The notes beneath the pieces were generated by a model. That model did not search any database and had not been told where the DNA came from. It worked only from the letters and a program-made list of their open reading frames with translations. The position numbers were made by a program, and so were the translations under genes. A stretch of DNA of 33,856 nucleotides from Myxococcales bacterium (GTDB lineage: Bacteria; Myxococcota_A; Polyangia; Haliangiales; Haliangiaceae), in contig SXJR01000472.1 in the NCBI GenBank assembly GCA_005779305.1, positions 1-33,856 of the forward strand. The letters run 5' to 3'. Shown piece after piece: positions 9,220-17,135 of this stretch; position 1 is the stretch's first letter, and each line of letters starts with the position of its first letter.

Positions 9220-10421
9220 GCCGCGCCCGCCTTCGCCAGACCGGCTTCACCTTGGTCGAGGTCATGGTGTCGCTGGTGATCAGCTCGCTCCTGGTCGGGA
9301 TGATCCTGTCGATCTTCAGCCGCATGTCGCTGGCCTACCGCGGCCAGCAGGGCGTCGCCGAGCTCCAGCAGATCCTGGCCGCCGGCCACGGCCTGATCGC
9401 CGACGATCTGCGCCAGGCAGGCTTCCAGATGCCCGACGGGTTCCTCTTTGCCGGTGATCTCGCCCTCCACCAGCCGGTCGAGGTGATCAACGACGTCGAC
9501 AACTTCGGGCCCGACGAGGTGCACATGTTCTACGCCGACGCCTCGGCCCAGGCCCGGGTCGTCGACTTCAACGGCAGCGCCGACAGCGCCACCGCGGCGT
9601 TCACCGTCATCCAGGTCGACGACGCCGGAGACTTCGTCGCCGGGGACCTGATCGCGATCGTCAAGGCCCAGAGCGGCACACCCGACGAGGTCGCCTTCTT
9701 CTCGTGTGTGGCTCAGATCGCCACGCTCAACGCCACCACCATCAACCTGGCCGTCAGCGGCACCTGGGGCACGCCCAACAACGATCAGTGCGACCAGGTT
9801 CGCACCGACCTTGCGATCGGCACCGACAACCGCGCGATGGTCTACCGCTTCCGCGCCCACGGCTATCGCATCGATCCCAACCGCCGCGACCTCGCCGTGC
9901 TCCAGCTCTCGCGCAGCGCCGGGTTCGCCGACGACTGGCAGGACCTGGCGGTCGGCTTCACCGATCTCCAGGTCGCGACCCGGTGGGACGACAGCGACGA
10001 CAACACCGGCGAGCTCCTGGTCGACACCGTCGACCTCGACGTCGATCCGCGCCGCGAGTGGTACTCCGACGTCACCCAGGCAGGGCTGAGCGCGCCCCGC
10101 CTCGCCGCCATCGGCGTGCCTCCGTCGGGGACGCCGACCGCGTACATCATGGCCTCGTACGATCACACCCGGCCGCGGCTGGTCTCGGCCCGGGTCACGC
10201 TGGTGGTCCGAACCCACACCCGCGTCGACGTGGTGCCATCGCTGCGCACCCCCAAGCTCCTCGATGACGTCCGGCCCGGCAACAACGATGTCGGCGATCG
10301 CGACGAGGTCCAGCTCGAGGGTGTCGCCGATGCGGCCCGCCCCCAGGAGCTGCGGGGCAATCACGTCTACCGCTACTCGACCGTCGGCACCGACCTTCGC
10401 AACATGGGGGTCGGCCTGTGA
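9216..10421 (+). CDS. pilW: PilW-like minor prepilin
   Basis: 401 residues, GTG start at 9216 overlapping the upstream TGA (GTGA). Cleavage site QTG|FTLVE (Gly10/Phe11) with Glu+5, hydrophobic helix EVMVSLVISSLLVGMILSIF, then RGQQGVAELQQ and LIADDLRQAGF, a segment characteristic of PilW (early minor pilin of the tip complex). The large head domain carries several acidic stretches (DDSDDN, VDLDVDPRREW) that might bind calcium; this is a guess. Usual PilW proteins are 250-400 residues, so the size fits. Overlaps the next gene by GTGA. Confidence 0.83.
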   Translation: MSRARLRQTGFTLVEVMVSLVISSLLVGMILSIFSRMSLAYRGQQGVAELQQILAAGHGLIADDLRQAGFQMPDGFLFAGDLALHQPVEVINDVDNFGPDEVHMFYADASAQARVVDFNGSADSATAAFTVIQVDDAGDFVAGDLIAIVKAQSGTPDEVAFFSCVAQIATLNATTINLAVSGTWGTPNNDQCDQVRTDLAIGTDNRAMVYRFRAHGYRIDPNRRDLAVLQLSRSAGFADDWQDLAVGFTDLQVATRWDDSDDNTGELLVDTVDLDVDPRREWYSDVTQAGLSAPRLAAIGVPPSGTPTAYIMASYDHTRPRLVSARVTLVVRTHTRVDVVPSLRTPKLLDDVRPGNNDVGDRDEVQLEGVADAARPQELRGNHVYRYSTVGTDLRNMGVGL

Positions 10422-10987
10422 GAGGGTCCCGCCGCCAGGGTGGCTTCACGCTGTCCGAGCTGTTGATCACCGTGGCCATCATCGGCGTCCTGGCCGTGAT
10501 CGGCTACTCGTTGCTCAAGTCCGCGCCCCGCCCCATCGACGTGGCCTCCCAGGTGTCGAGCAAGCTGGCCGAGACTTCACGCAAGGCCGTGACCTACGGG
10601 CCGGTCCGCGGCGAGGTGGCGGCGGCGCTGGGCAGCACCGCTCGCACCCGCGCGGTGTTCACGTTGACCTCCACCGGCGCCCGGATCTCGGTCCAGCGCC
10701 TCCAAGAGGACCTGGCGCCGGCCACGACCGCGACCTGGATCGAGATGTCGTCGGCGGCGCTGAACAAGGCCGTCCTGCTGTCGGGCTACACGACGAGCGC
10801 CAACCTGACCGCCGGCGGCGCGCCGGCGGTACCCACCACCGCTGGCAGCACGTTCGAGATCCACTGCTTCCCCGACGGGACCTGCGATGGCACCACCATC
10901 TACCTGCAGAGCACCAACGCTCGCCGCAAGGCCAAGGTCGCCGTCCTGCCGCTGGGCGGCACACCGATGACCTTCGACGTCTGGTGA
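10418..10987 (+). CDS. Type IV prepilin, FimT/PilE-like minor pilin
   Basis: 189 residues from GTG 10418 (GTGA overlap with the pilW-like stop). Short basic leader, Gly9|Phe10-Thr-Leu-Ser-Glu (Glu at mature +5), and a classical pilin helix LLITVAIIGVLAVIGYSLL. The head domain has two cysteines (HCFPDGTC) that could form a small disulfide loop. Its place at the end of the minor-pilin operon suggests a FimT- or PilE-type minor pilin and not the major pilin: major pilins are usually encoded alone with a strong promoter. Its TGA stop (10985-10987) lies inside the predicted promoter of the next gene. Confidence 0.8.
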   Translation: MRGSRRQGGFTLSELLITVAIIGVLAVIGYSLLKSAPRPIDVASQVSSKLAETSRKAVTYGPVRGEVAAALGSTARTRAVFTLTSTGARISVQRLQEDLAPATTATWIEMSSAALNKAVLLSGYTTSANLTAGGAPAVPTTAGSTFEIHCFPDGTCDGTTIYLQSTNARRKAKVAVLPLGGTPMTFDVW

Positions 10988-10993
10988 TACACT
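10985..10993 (+). promoter_or_regulatory. Extended -10 promoter of the polysaccharide export gene
   Basis: TGATACACT (TGn + TACACT) ends 7 bases before ATG 11001, placing the expected transcription start at the start codon. Its TGA is also the stop codon of the upstream prepilin gene. There is no Shine-Dalgarno match in the 13 bases between the genes. Confidence 0.5.
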
Positions 10994-11000
10994 TCGCCTG

Positions 11001-11618
11001 ATGGTTCTTCTGAGTGCCCCACGCGCCGTGGTTCTGTTCGTCGCGCTGACGGTCGTGCTCGCGGCCGGCTGCGGCCACAGCATCCCCGACTACGACTACT
11101 CGACCGAGCCCGATCCTCGCAACCAGGAGTGGGTCCTGGGGGTCGGCGATCAGATCGTGATCAACGTCTGGGAGAACCCCGGGCTCACCACCGAGGCCAC
11201 CATCCGTCCTGACGGCACGATCACCATGCCGCTGGTCGGCGACCTGCGTGCCGTCGGCGAGACCCCGACGACGCTCAAGGCCAAGATCAAGACCAAGGTC
11301 GCCGACTTCGTGAAGCTCCAGGGCTCGGAGATCACGGTGGCGCTGCGCGGTGCCCATAGCTATCGCTTCACCGTGTCGGGCGAGGTCACCCGTCCCGGCA
11401 TGATGACGCCCGACTTCTTCGTGACCGTGAGCGAGGCCCTGGCCCTGGCCGGCGGGTTCACGCGCTTCGCCAAGAAGAACGAGATGGTGCTGCAGCGCCG
11501 TGATGTGAAGACCGGGACGATCCGGACGATCCCGCTCTCCTACGACGCCCTCATCAGCGGCAAGCGGCCGGACATGAACATCGTGCTGGTCGCCGGCGAT
11601 AGCCTCTTCGTGCCATAG
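11001..11618 (+). CDS. Outer-membrane polysaccharide export (OPX/Wza-like) lipoprotein
   Basis: 205 residues. Lipoprotein signal with lipobox LAAGC (Cys24). Residues about 45-115 are the Poly_export domain (GVGDQIVINVWENPGL, RPDGTITMPLVGDLRA), followed by one SLBB-type domain (YRFTVSGEVTRPGMM, ALALAGGFTRFA). It forms the periplasmic part of the channel that passes polysaccharide out of the cell. The chain ends at about residue 205, too short for the C-terminal amphipathic helix with which Wza crosses the outer membrane. Short OPX proteins of this type are known in myxobacteria and there work with a separate beta-barrel porin, which I do not find in the window. Convergent with the sugar transferase gene. 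Confidence 0.9.
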   Translation: MVLLSAPRAVVLFVALTVVLAAGCGHSIPDYDYSTEPDPRNQEWVLGVGDQIVINVWENPGLTTEATIRPDGTITMPLVGDLRAVGETPTTLKAKIKTKVADFVKLQGSEITVALRGAHSYRFTVSGEVTRPGMMTPDFFVTVSEALALAGGFTRFAKKNEMVLQRRDVKTGTIRTIPLSYDALISGKRPDMNIVLVAGDSLFVP

Positions 11619-11646
11619 GCGCTGCTCGACGATCGCGCAGCGCCTA
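11616..11646. terminator. Bidirectional terminator containing both stop codons
   Basis: A perfect 10-bp inverted repeat, TAGGCGCTGC at 11616-11625 and GCAGCGCCTA at 11637-11646, with an 11-base loop. The first three bases are the TAG stop of the export lipoprotein gene and the last three are the reverse complement of the TAG stop of the convergent sugar transferase gene. By symmetry it can form on transcripts from either side. No T-run follows on either strand. Confidence 0.62.
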
Positions 11647-12375
11647 GCGACCGACGGCCTTCATCATCACCAGCGGCGTGCGGGCGATGACGCGGAGCTC
11701 GGTGGGCAGGTACGTGGCCAGCTTCTCGAGTGAGGCCGTGTAGGCCAGGTCGTAGAGCATCTTGATGCGCATGTCGTCGGCGAGCGCGCCCTTGGCGTCG
11801 TCGAGGCCGTAGGGGTTCTGCAGGGTCGCGGCGAGGGCGGCGATCTCGCTGCCCTCGGGGACCTCGCCGGTGTAGCCGAGCGAGACCTGGGCCAGGCCGG
11901 TGATGCCCGGCTTGACGTCGCGCATGCGCTCCTCGAAGAAGGGGATGGCGTAGGCCAGGTTCTCGATCAGCTCGGGGCGCTCGGGCCGCGGCCCGACCAG
12001 GCTCATCTCGCCGCGCAGGACGTCCCAGAACTGGGGCAGCTCGTCGAGCCGCGACTTGCGCAGGAACTTGCCGACCTTGGTGATGCGGGGGTCGTCCTTG
12101 CCCGCGATCACCGCCCCGGTGAAGCGCTCGGCGTCCGGACGCATGGTCCGGAACTTGTGCATGTGGAACTCGTGGAATCGGAACCGCTTGACGCCGTTCT
12201 CGTAGCCGACCGAGCGCAGGCTGCCGGCGCGGCGCTGGCGGAAGAACACCGGCCCCGGGGACTCGATGTAGATGGCGGCGGCGATGATCGGGGTGAGCGG
12301 AGCCGAGATGGCCAGCCCCACGAGAGAACCGACGACGTCGATCGCTCGCTTGACCAATCGCACGCTGGTGTCCAT
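11644..12375 (-). CDS. Initiating sugar-phosphate transferase (bacterial sugar transferase, PglC/WbaP C-terminal type)
   Basis: 243 residues. This family moves a sugar-1-phosphate from a UDP-sugar onto undecaprenyl phosphate at the inner membrane, the first step of repeat-unit synthesis. Seen here: the N-terminal RAIDVVGSLVGLAISAPLTPIIAA membrane hairpin with ESPGPVFFRQRR, then HKFRTM, LPQFWDVLRGEMSLVGPRPERPE and KPGITGLAQVSLGYTG, all signature blocks. It is the short monotopic form without the four extra membrane helices of WbaP. Its gene faces the export lipoprotein gene and is divergent from the ATPase/STAS pair. Sugar specificity cannot be read from sequence. Confidence 0.92.
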   Translation of the reverse strand: MDTSVRLVKRAIDVVGSLVGLAISAPLTPIIAAAIYIESPGPVFFRQRRAGSLRSVGYENGVKRFRFHEFHMHKFRTMRPDAERFTGAVIAGKDDPRITKVGKFLRKSRLDELPQFWDVLRGEMSLVGPRPERPELIENLAYAIPFFEERMRDVKPGITGLAQVSLGYTGEVPEGSEIAALAATLQNPYGLDDAKGALADDMRIKMLYDLAYTASLEKLATYLPTELRVIARTPLVMMKAVGR

Positions 12376-12384
12376 TCGACGCCG

Positions 12385-12393
12385 ACGCTACCA
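12385..12393 (-). promoter_or_regulatory. Extended -10 promoter of the sugar transferase gene
   Basis: On the minus strand TGGTAGCGT (TGn + TAGCGT) ends 9 bases before ATG 12375. Its distance to the divergent -10 at 12413-12418 is 22 bases, so the two promoters are back to back and could interfere. Confidence 0.42.
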
Positions 12394-12409
12394 CGAGCGG
12401 ACCCGACCC

Positions 12410-12418
12410 TGATATCCT
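12410..12418 (+). promoter_or_regulatory. Extended -10 promoter of the partner-switch/exopolysaccharide unit
   Basis: TGATATCCT (TGn + TATCCT) ends 8 bases before ATG 12427, so the transcript would be leaderless or nearly so. No -35 can be placed with confidence. Confidence 0.5.
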
Positions 12419-12426
12419 CACTCGAC

Positions 12427-12894
12427 ATGGCCTCGGCCTCTGTCATCCGGCTGATCTCGCCGTGCGACCTGCGCCACCGGGCGCTGGCCGTACGGCTGAT
12501 CGCCGAGGCCTGTCGGCTGGCCCGCGGCGAGCGTACAGTGGACGAGCAGTCGCTGAGCGGGGCCTACGACCTGCGCGATCCGTTCGACGCCGAGCTGGTC
12601 TCCGCGTTCGCCGAGATCTACAACAACATCGTCCTCCACGCCTACGGCCGTCGCGACGGCGAGACCGTGGAGATCGCGCTCCACGTCGCTGACGGCACGC
12701 TCACCATCGAGATCCGCGACACCGGCGTGAGCTTCGATCCGAGCACCGTGCCCGAGCCCGACCTGGACTCCCTGCCCGAGGGCGGCATGGGCCTTCACAT
12801 CGCCCGCGCCATGCTCGATGAAGTGGCGTATGAACCCGGTCCTCCCAACCTGTGGCGCCTGACCAAGCGACACCGCCCCGCTGACGCTTCGTGA
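12427..12894 (+). CDS. RsbW/SpoIIAB-like anti-sigma-factor-type ATPase (HATPase_c)
   Basis: 155 residues from the ATG 8 bases after a -10 box; longer in-frame starts run through the divergent gene. GHKL ATPase fold: N box AEIYNNIVLHAYG (Glu63, Asn67, His71), G1 RDTG (98-100) and G2 GGMGLH (119-124). Such proteins bind a sigma factor or effector and phosphorylate a STAS partner on serine. The partner is probably the STAS protein encoded 15 bases downstream. No sigma factor or PP2C phosphatase gene lies in the window, so the target may be elsewhere or may be a protein of the polysaccharide machinery. Confidence 0.86.
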   Translation: MASASVIRLISPCDLRHRALAVRLIAEACRLARGERTVDEQSLSGAYDLRDPFDAELVSAFAEIYNNIVLHAYGRRDGETVEIALHVADGTLTIEIRDTGVSFDPSTVPEPDLDSLPEGGMGLHIARAMLDEVAYEPGPPNLWRLTKRHRPADAS

Positions 12895-12909
12895 CCTTCC
12901 CCCAACCAG

Positions 12910-13224
12910 GTGATGCCCGTGCCGATCGACTTCAGCCGCTCTGACCAAGGTGATGTCTCCACCGTGCGCATCGCCGGCACGCTCGACGTCAACACCGCCC
13001 CCGAGCTCGCGCCGGTCATCGACAAGCTCGTCGAGGAACGGCGACCACGCGTGGTCGTCGACCTGAGCGGGCTCGATCTGATCGACAGCTCGGGCGTGGC
13101 CGCGCTGGTGGCCCTCTACAAGCGTTGCCGCAATCACGGCGGCCAGGTGTCGGTGACCGGCGCTCGCGATCAGCCGCTCGCCATCTTCAAGCTGTTGCGC
13201 ATGGACAAGGTCTTCGCGATCTGA
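12910..13224 (+). CDS. STAS-domain anti-anti-sigma factor
   Basis: 104 residues, a single STAS domain as in SpoIIAA/RsbV: VRIAGTLDVNTAPEL, VVVDLSGLDLIDSSGVAALVAL, QPLAIFKLLRMDKVFAI. The expected phosphoserine site is Ser60/Ser61 in DSSG. The start could be GTG 12910, ATG 12913 or GTG 12919, none with a good ribosome binding site. Directly after the HATPase gene and 12 bases before a glycosyltransferase gene in the same frame, it should be co-transcribed with both. In the dephosphorylated state it would sequester the ATPase and free that protein's target. Confidence 0.88.
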   Translation: MMPVPIDFSRSDQGDVSTVRIAGTLDVNTAPELAPVIDKLVEERRPRVVVDLSGLDLIDSSGVAALVALYKRCRNHGGQVSVTGARDQPLAIFKLLRMDKVFAI

Positions 13225-13236
13225 ACGCTTGCCGGT

Positions 13237-14415
13237 TTGCGCGTCCTCGTCGTCACCAAGATCTTCCCCAACGCCGCCGAACCGCTGTCGGCGCCGTTCA
13301 ACCGCCAGCAGTTCGCCGCGCTTGCCCGCCACTGCCAGATCGTCGACGTGCTGGCGACGATCCCGTACTACCCGGGGGCCGGGCTCCTGTCCCGCTGGTC
13401 GTCGGCGGGCCGCCTGACCGAGGTCCCGGACCGCGAGACCATCGACGGACTGCCCGTGCGCCACCCGCGCACCCTGTTCCTGCCTCGCGCCGGTCATGGC
13501 ACCTGGGGCCCGCTGTACGTCGCCTCGCTCCTGCCCGAGGTTCTGCGCTACCGCGGCAAGGTCGACGTCGTGCTGGCGTCGTGGGCCTACCCCGACGGCT
13601 TCGCGGCCGTGGTGCTGGCTCAGCTCCTGGGCGTGCCGGCGGTGGTCAAGCTGCACGGCTCCGACATCAACCAGAACGCCCAGCTCCCCGGACCGCGCCG
13701 GCAGCTCGCCTGGGCCTTGCCGCGGGCGGCGCGCGTGGTCGCGGTCAGCCGTGCGCTCGCCGACGAGGTCGTGGCGCTCGGCGTGGCCCGCGCCCGCATC
13801 GCCATCGTCATGAACGGCGTCGACGCCGAGCTGTTCCGTCCTCGGGATCGGGCAGCGGCGCGGGCGGCGCTGGGGCTCCCCGCCGACGCCGAGCTCGCGC
13901 TTTACGTCGGCAACCTGAAGGAGAGCAAGGGCGTGCTCGATCTGGCCGCCGCCTTCGAGCGCGTCGCCGCCCGCCGGCCAGCCGCGCACCTGGTGATGGC
14001 CGGCGGCGGTGATCAACAGGCGGCGCTCGCGGCCGTGGCCGGGCGCCTGGGCGGCCGACTGCACCTGCTCGGGGCCAGGCCGTTCGCCGAGGTCCCCACG
14101 CTCATGGCGGCGTGCGACGTGCTCGCCCTGGCCAGCTGGGCCGAGGGCACGCCCAACGTGGTGCTCGAGGCGCTGGCCTCGGGGCGGCGCGTGGTCGCCA
14201 CCACCGTGGGCGGCATCCCCGATCTGCTCGGCGACGCCGCCCTGGGCGAGCTGGCGCCCGCCCGCGACCCCGACGCCTTCGCCGTGGCGCTCGAGCGCGC
14301 CCTGGCCACGCCCTACGATCCGCTGGCGGTCGCGGCCCGCGGGGCCCGCGGCGGTTGGGCGGCCTCGGCCGCGGCCCTGCACCAGGTCCTCGACGACGCC
14401 GTCGCCGGGCGCTGA
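13237..14415 (+). CDS. GT4-family glycosyltransferase (TTG start)
   Basis: 392 residues, GT-B fold, retaining glycosyltransferase of the cytoplasmic membrane face, probably extending the lipid-linked repeat unit. N-terminal Rossmann half with VVTKIFPNAAEPLSAPFNRQQ; KLHGSDIN near 140-150; nucleotide-sugar half with LYVGNLKESKGVLDLAAAFERV and ASWAEGTPNVVLEALASGR, containing the EX7E motif (EGTPNVVLE), then GGIPDLLG. TTG 13237 is the only possible start: the frame upstream closes with the STAS stop codon 12 bases earlier, and no ATG or GTG lies between. A TTG start with no visible ribosome site suggests low or coupled translation. Confidence 0.9.
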   Translation: MRVLVVTKIFPNAAEPLSAPFNRQQFAALARHCQIVDVLATIPYYPGAGLLSRWSSAGRLTEVPDRETIDGLPVRHPRTLFLPRAGHGTWGPLYVASLLPEVLRYRGKVDVVLASWAYPDGFAAVVLAQLLGVPAVVKLHGSDINQNAQLPGPRRQLAWALPRAARVVAVSRALADEVVALGVARARIAIVMNGVDAELFRPRDRAAARAALGLPADAELALYVGNLKESKGVLDLAAAFERVAARRPAAHLVMAGGGDQQAALAAVAGRLGGRLHLLGARPFAEVPTLMAACDVLALASWAEGTPNVVLEALASGRRVVATTVGGIPDLLGDAALGELAPARDPDAFAVALERALATPYDPLAVAARGARGGWAASAAALHQVLDDAVAGR

Positions 14416-14477
14416 CGGGTCATCGGCGAGCGAACGGCGCTCATCGCGGGTTGTGGGATACTCCTGGGCCAGCGTCG

Positions 14478-15563
14478 ATGCCCGACTGGTACGAGTCCGA
14501 ACCGCCCTTCTACCGCACGCTCATCGCCGAGCTGCAGCGGCTCAAGCGGCGGGCGCAGGCGCGGTGGCCGCTGGTCGTCGCGATCGGGTTGGCGCTGACC
14601 GCGGCGGTGGTGTGGAAGGTCGCGAAGAAGCCGGCGATGTACCGGGCCCGCCTGGTCCTGGCGATCTCCGAAGGCGAGCTGGCCACCTCCCGCGGTTCCA
14701 CGCCGCTGAACGAGCTGCGCGACTACATCGACAACGTGCTCCTGTCCAACGGCGAGCTGATCAAGCTGCTCGAAGAACGCGAGCTCTACGTCGACGAGCG
14801 CGAGCTCTATGGCGACGAGGCGGTGCTGATGGACGTCCGCGATGCCATCGGCATCGCGGTGTGGCGCAACTTCTTTCAGTACTCGTACGCGTACGACGAG
14901 CGCCGCACGGCCCGCGTCGCCATCAGCTTCACCGATCGCGATCCCGACTTCGCCTACGAGATGGCCCGCGCGATCACCTACCTGGTCATCGCCCGCGAGG
15001 GCGAACATCGCCTCGACGTGGCCCGGGATCTGGAAGAAGCGTCGCGCTCGGTGCTCGAGACCATGCGCGGCCGAGTCATCGATGCGCGCGCCGCTCAGAC
15101 CGAAGCCGCCGCGGCCCTGGCCGCTGCCGAGGCCCGCGACGATCAGGCCCAGATCGCGCTGCAGCGCCTGCGTGGCAACGAGGTCGGGGTCGCCGTGATC
15201 CGGGCCGAGGAGGCCTTCAAGTCGGTCCAGCTGACCACCACCAGCGAGGCCCTTCAGGCCCAGGCCATCGCCGCCGGGCTCGCGCTCGAGATCAACGTCG
15301 TCGACGAGCGCAAGCCGCCCCGGCACGATCGTTCGATGCTGGTGCTGATCGGTCTGGCCCTGGTCGCCCTGTGCATCTTCGCGCCCCTGGCCGGCGTGGT
15401 GATCGGTGCCTTCGATGGCCGGGTCCATGATCTCGACGACGTGGGGCGGCTGGAGCTGGTAGCCCTCGGCCACTTGCCGGCCTTCCCCGGCGACCACGTC
15501 GGCAGGTTGCGCGATCGTGGCGTCCAGCGCCGCCGGATGCCATCCTGGGTGCCATGGCGTTAG
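14478..15563 (+). CDS. Wzz-like polysaccharide co-polymerase (chain-length determinant), first copy
   Basis: 361 residues from ATG 14478. Inner-membrane protein with a cytoplasmic Arg/Lys-rich N-terminus, TM1 at about 31-48, a periplasmic domain of about 235 residues with a coiled-coil stretch (about 180-265), and TM2 at about 287-310. The tail FDGRVHDLDDVGRLELVALGHLPAFPG is the usual closing block of this family. It sets chain length together with Wzy. An imperfect promoter-like GGATACTCC lies at 14456-14464, 13 bases upstream. In the 62-base gap a 5-bp inverted repeat (GAGCG 14428-14432, CGCTC 14438-14442) is visible. The end overlaps the second copy by 10 bases. Confidence 0.83.
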   Translation: MPDWYESEPPFYRTLIAELQRLKRRAQARWPLVVAIGLALTAAVVWKVAKKPAMYRARLVLAISEGELATSRGSTPLNELRDYIDNVLLSNGELIKLLEERELYVDERELYGDEAVLMDVRDAIGIAVWRNFFQYSYAYDERRTARVAISFTDRDPDFAYEMARAITYLVIAREGEHRLDVARDLEEASRSVLETMRGRVIDARAAQTEAAAALAAAEARDDQAQIALQRLRGNEVGVAVIRAEEAFKSVQLTTTSEALQAQAIAAGLALEINVVDERKPPRHDRSMLVLIGLALVALCIFAPLAGVVIGAFDGRVHDLDDVGRLELVALGHLPAFPGDHVGRLRDRGVQRRRMPSWVPWR

Positions 15564-17113
15564 CCCAGGTGACTCCCCGCGAGAAGCTCGATCGGCTGCT
15601 CCAGTACGTGGTGCAGGCCCGTCGCTACTGGTGGCTGGTCGCCGGCCTGGTGGTGCTGGGCGGCGTGCTCTCGGTCGCCTTCGCGATGACCCGTCCCAAG
15701 GTGTTCAAGTCAGGCGCGGTGTTGCTCTACCAGGAGAAGATCCAGACCAGCGTGGTGCAGAACCGCGACGTATCGACGATGCACCGCAACATCGGCGAGC
15801 GCTACCGCGAGATCCTGCTCGCTCGCAGCTCGCTGGTCGAGGTGATCCGCGATCCCAAGATCAATCCCTTCCCCGACATCGTGGCGTCCGATGGTGAGGA
15901 CGCCGCGGTCGAGGAGCTGCGCATGGCCATCGACTTTGCGCCGCGCGGAGCCAACACCTTCGTCATCACCTACATGGACTCGAACGCGACCCGCGCTCGC
16001 GACGTCACGCAGCGCCTGACCGAGCTGCTCGTGGCCAAGGAAGGCAAGCTGCGGCTCGAGCAAGCCGAGACCACGGCCAACTTCGCCGAGAAGCTGCGCA
16101 GCGAGGCGATGGACGTGCTCCGGCGCAACCAGACCACGCTCAACCAGTTTCTCGCTGACAACCCCGAGTTCGCAATCGACGCCGCCCAAGGCGCGGGCGG
16201 CGGCGAGGGCGCGTCGATCCGCGCCGCGCAGGAAGAACGGACCAACCGGCCCCGCGCCAGCGGGGAGAACCCGCTCCAGATCCTCGAGCGCCAGAAGGCC
16301 CGCATCAAGGCGCGCATCGCCAATCCCGGCGCGCCGGTCGCGCCCGAGCCGCGCCAGCCGCGGACGCGCACCGCCGCCCAGATCGCCGCCGACCAGAAGG
16401 TCGCCGACGCCGAGCGCGAGCTCGAGGCGGCCGAGCGCGCGCTGGCCGAGACCCTCAATCGCTTCACCGACCGTCACCCCGACGCGGTCAAGGCTCGTGA
16501 GCGCGTCGACGCCGGCAAGAGCCGCCTGGCTCAGGCCAAGGCGGCGGTGCCCCAGGATCCCGACGACGTCGCGGTGATGCCGTCGGGCCCCGTCGACAAG
16601 GCCCAGCTCGAGGCCGAGCTCGCCCAGATCGAGCGCCAGATCTCGGCCGAGCGCGCGCGCCAGCGCGGCGCCTCCGCCACCGATCCGCCGCCGGTCGCGG
16701 GCGAGAAGCCGGTCACCGCTGCCAGCGAGATCGTCCAGCTCGAGGACGAGTACCAGCGCCTGCGCCTCGAGGTCGACGAGCAGCGCACCCGCGTCACCAA
16801 CCTCACCGACAGCGCCTTCCGCAGCAAGCTCGACGCCGAGCAGCGCGCCGCCGAGCAAGGCGCCAGCCTCGCCGTCCTCGATCCGGCCTACCGGCCGCTC
16901 AAGCCGATCGGCAAGGGCAAGAAGATCGTGGTGTTCGGTGGTGTCTTCCTGTTCACCGCCCTCGGTTGCGCCCTCGCCCTCGGCCTGGCCTTCATCGACG
17001 ACCGTATTTACCGGCGCGGTGATCTGGAAGCGCTCGGGCTGGCCCCGCTGGCCGTCATCCCCAAGGCGCGGGCACGCGGCCGCGGCGCGGTTCGGCGCGG
17101 CCGCGCGGCGTGA
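15554..17113 (+). CDS. Wzz-like polysaccharide co-polymerase, second copy with long coiled coil
   Basis: 519 residues, start ATG 15554 inside the end of the first copy. TM1 at about 27-45 ([19 protein letters not shown]), a long periplasmic region of about 400 residues rich in Glu, Arg and Ala with likely coiled coil (about 160-430) interrupted by Pro/Arg-rich low-complexity stretches, and TM2 at about 457-480, then a 40-residue basic tail ending RGRAA. Resembles large PCP-2/GNVR-type proteins that partner a CpsD/Wzc-type ATPase, here encoded next. Two different chain-length proteins in tandem suggest a hetero-oligomer or separate control of two chain lengths. Confidence 0.83.
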   Translation: MALAQVTPREKLDRLLQYVVQARRYWWLVAGLVVLGGVLSVAFAMTRPKVFKSGAVLLYQEKIQTSVVQNRDVSTMHRNIGERYREILLARSSLVEVIRDPKINPFPDIVASDGEDAAVEELRMAIDFAPRGANTFVITYMDSNATRARDVTQRLTELLVAKEGKLRLEQAETTANFAEKLRSEAMDVLRRNQTTLNQFLADNPEFAIDAAQGAGGGEGASIRAAQEERTNRPRASGENPLQILERQKARIKARIANPGAPVAPEPRQPRTRTAAQIAADQKVADAERELEAAERALAETLNRFTDRHPDAVKARERVDAGKSRLAQAKAAVPQDPDDVAVMPSGPVDKAQLEAELAQIERQISAERARQRGASATDPPPVAGEKPVTAASEIVQLEDEYQRLRLEVDEQRTRVTNLTDSAFRSKLDAEQRAAEQGASLAVLDPAYRPLKPIGKGKKIVVFGGVFLFTALGCALALGLAFIDDRIYRRGDLEALGLAPLAVIPKARARGRGAVRRGRAA

Positions 17114-17119
17114 TACGCT
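17111..17119 (+). promoter_or_regulatory. Possible internal extended -10 promoter before the CpsD-like gene
   Basis: TGATACGCT (TGn + TACGCT) ends 16 bases before ATG 17136; its TGA is the stop codon of the preceding gene. Because TGA is fixed by the stop codon, only TACGCT counts as independent evidence. Confidence 0.35.
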
Positions 17120-17135
17120 CCGGACCGAACGCCCC

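Noticed and set aside
14456..14464. Promoter GGATACTCC before the first Wzz-like gene
   Set aside because: It does not fit TANNNT and the gene is probably read from the upstream glycosyltransferase unit, so I did not count it.
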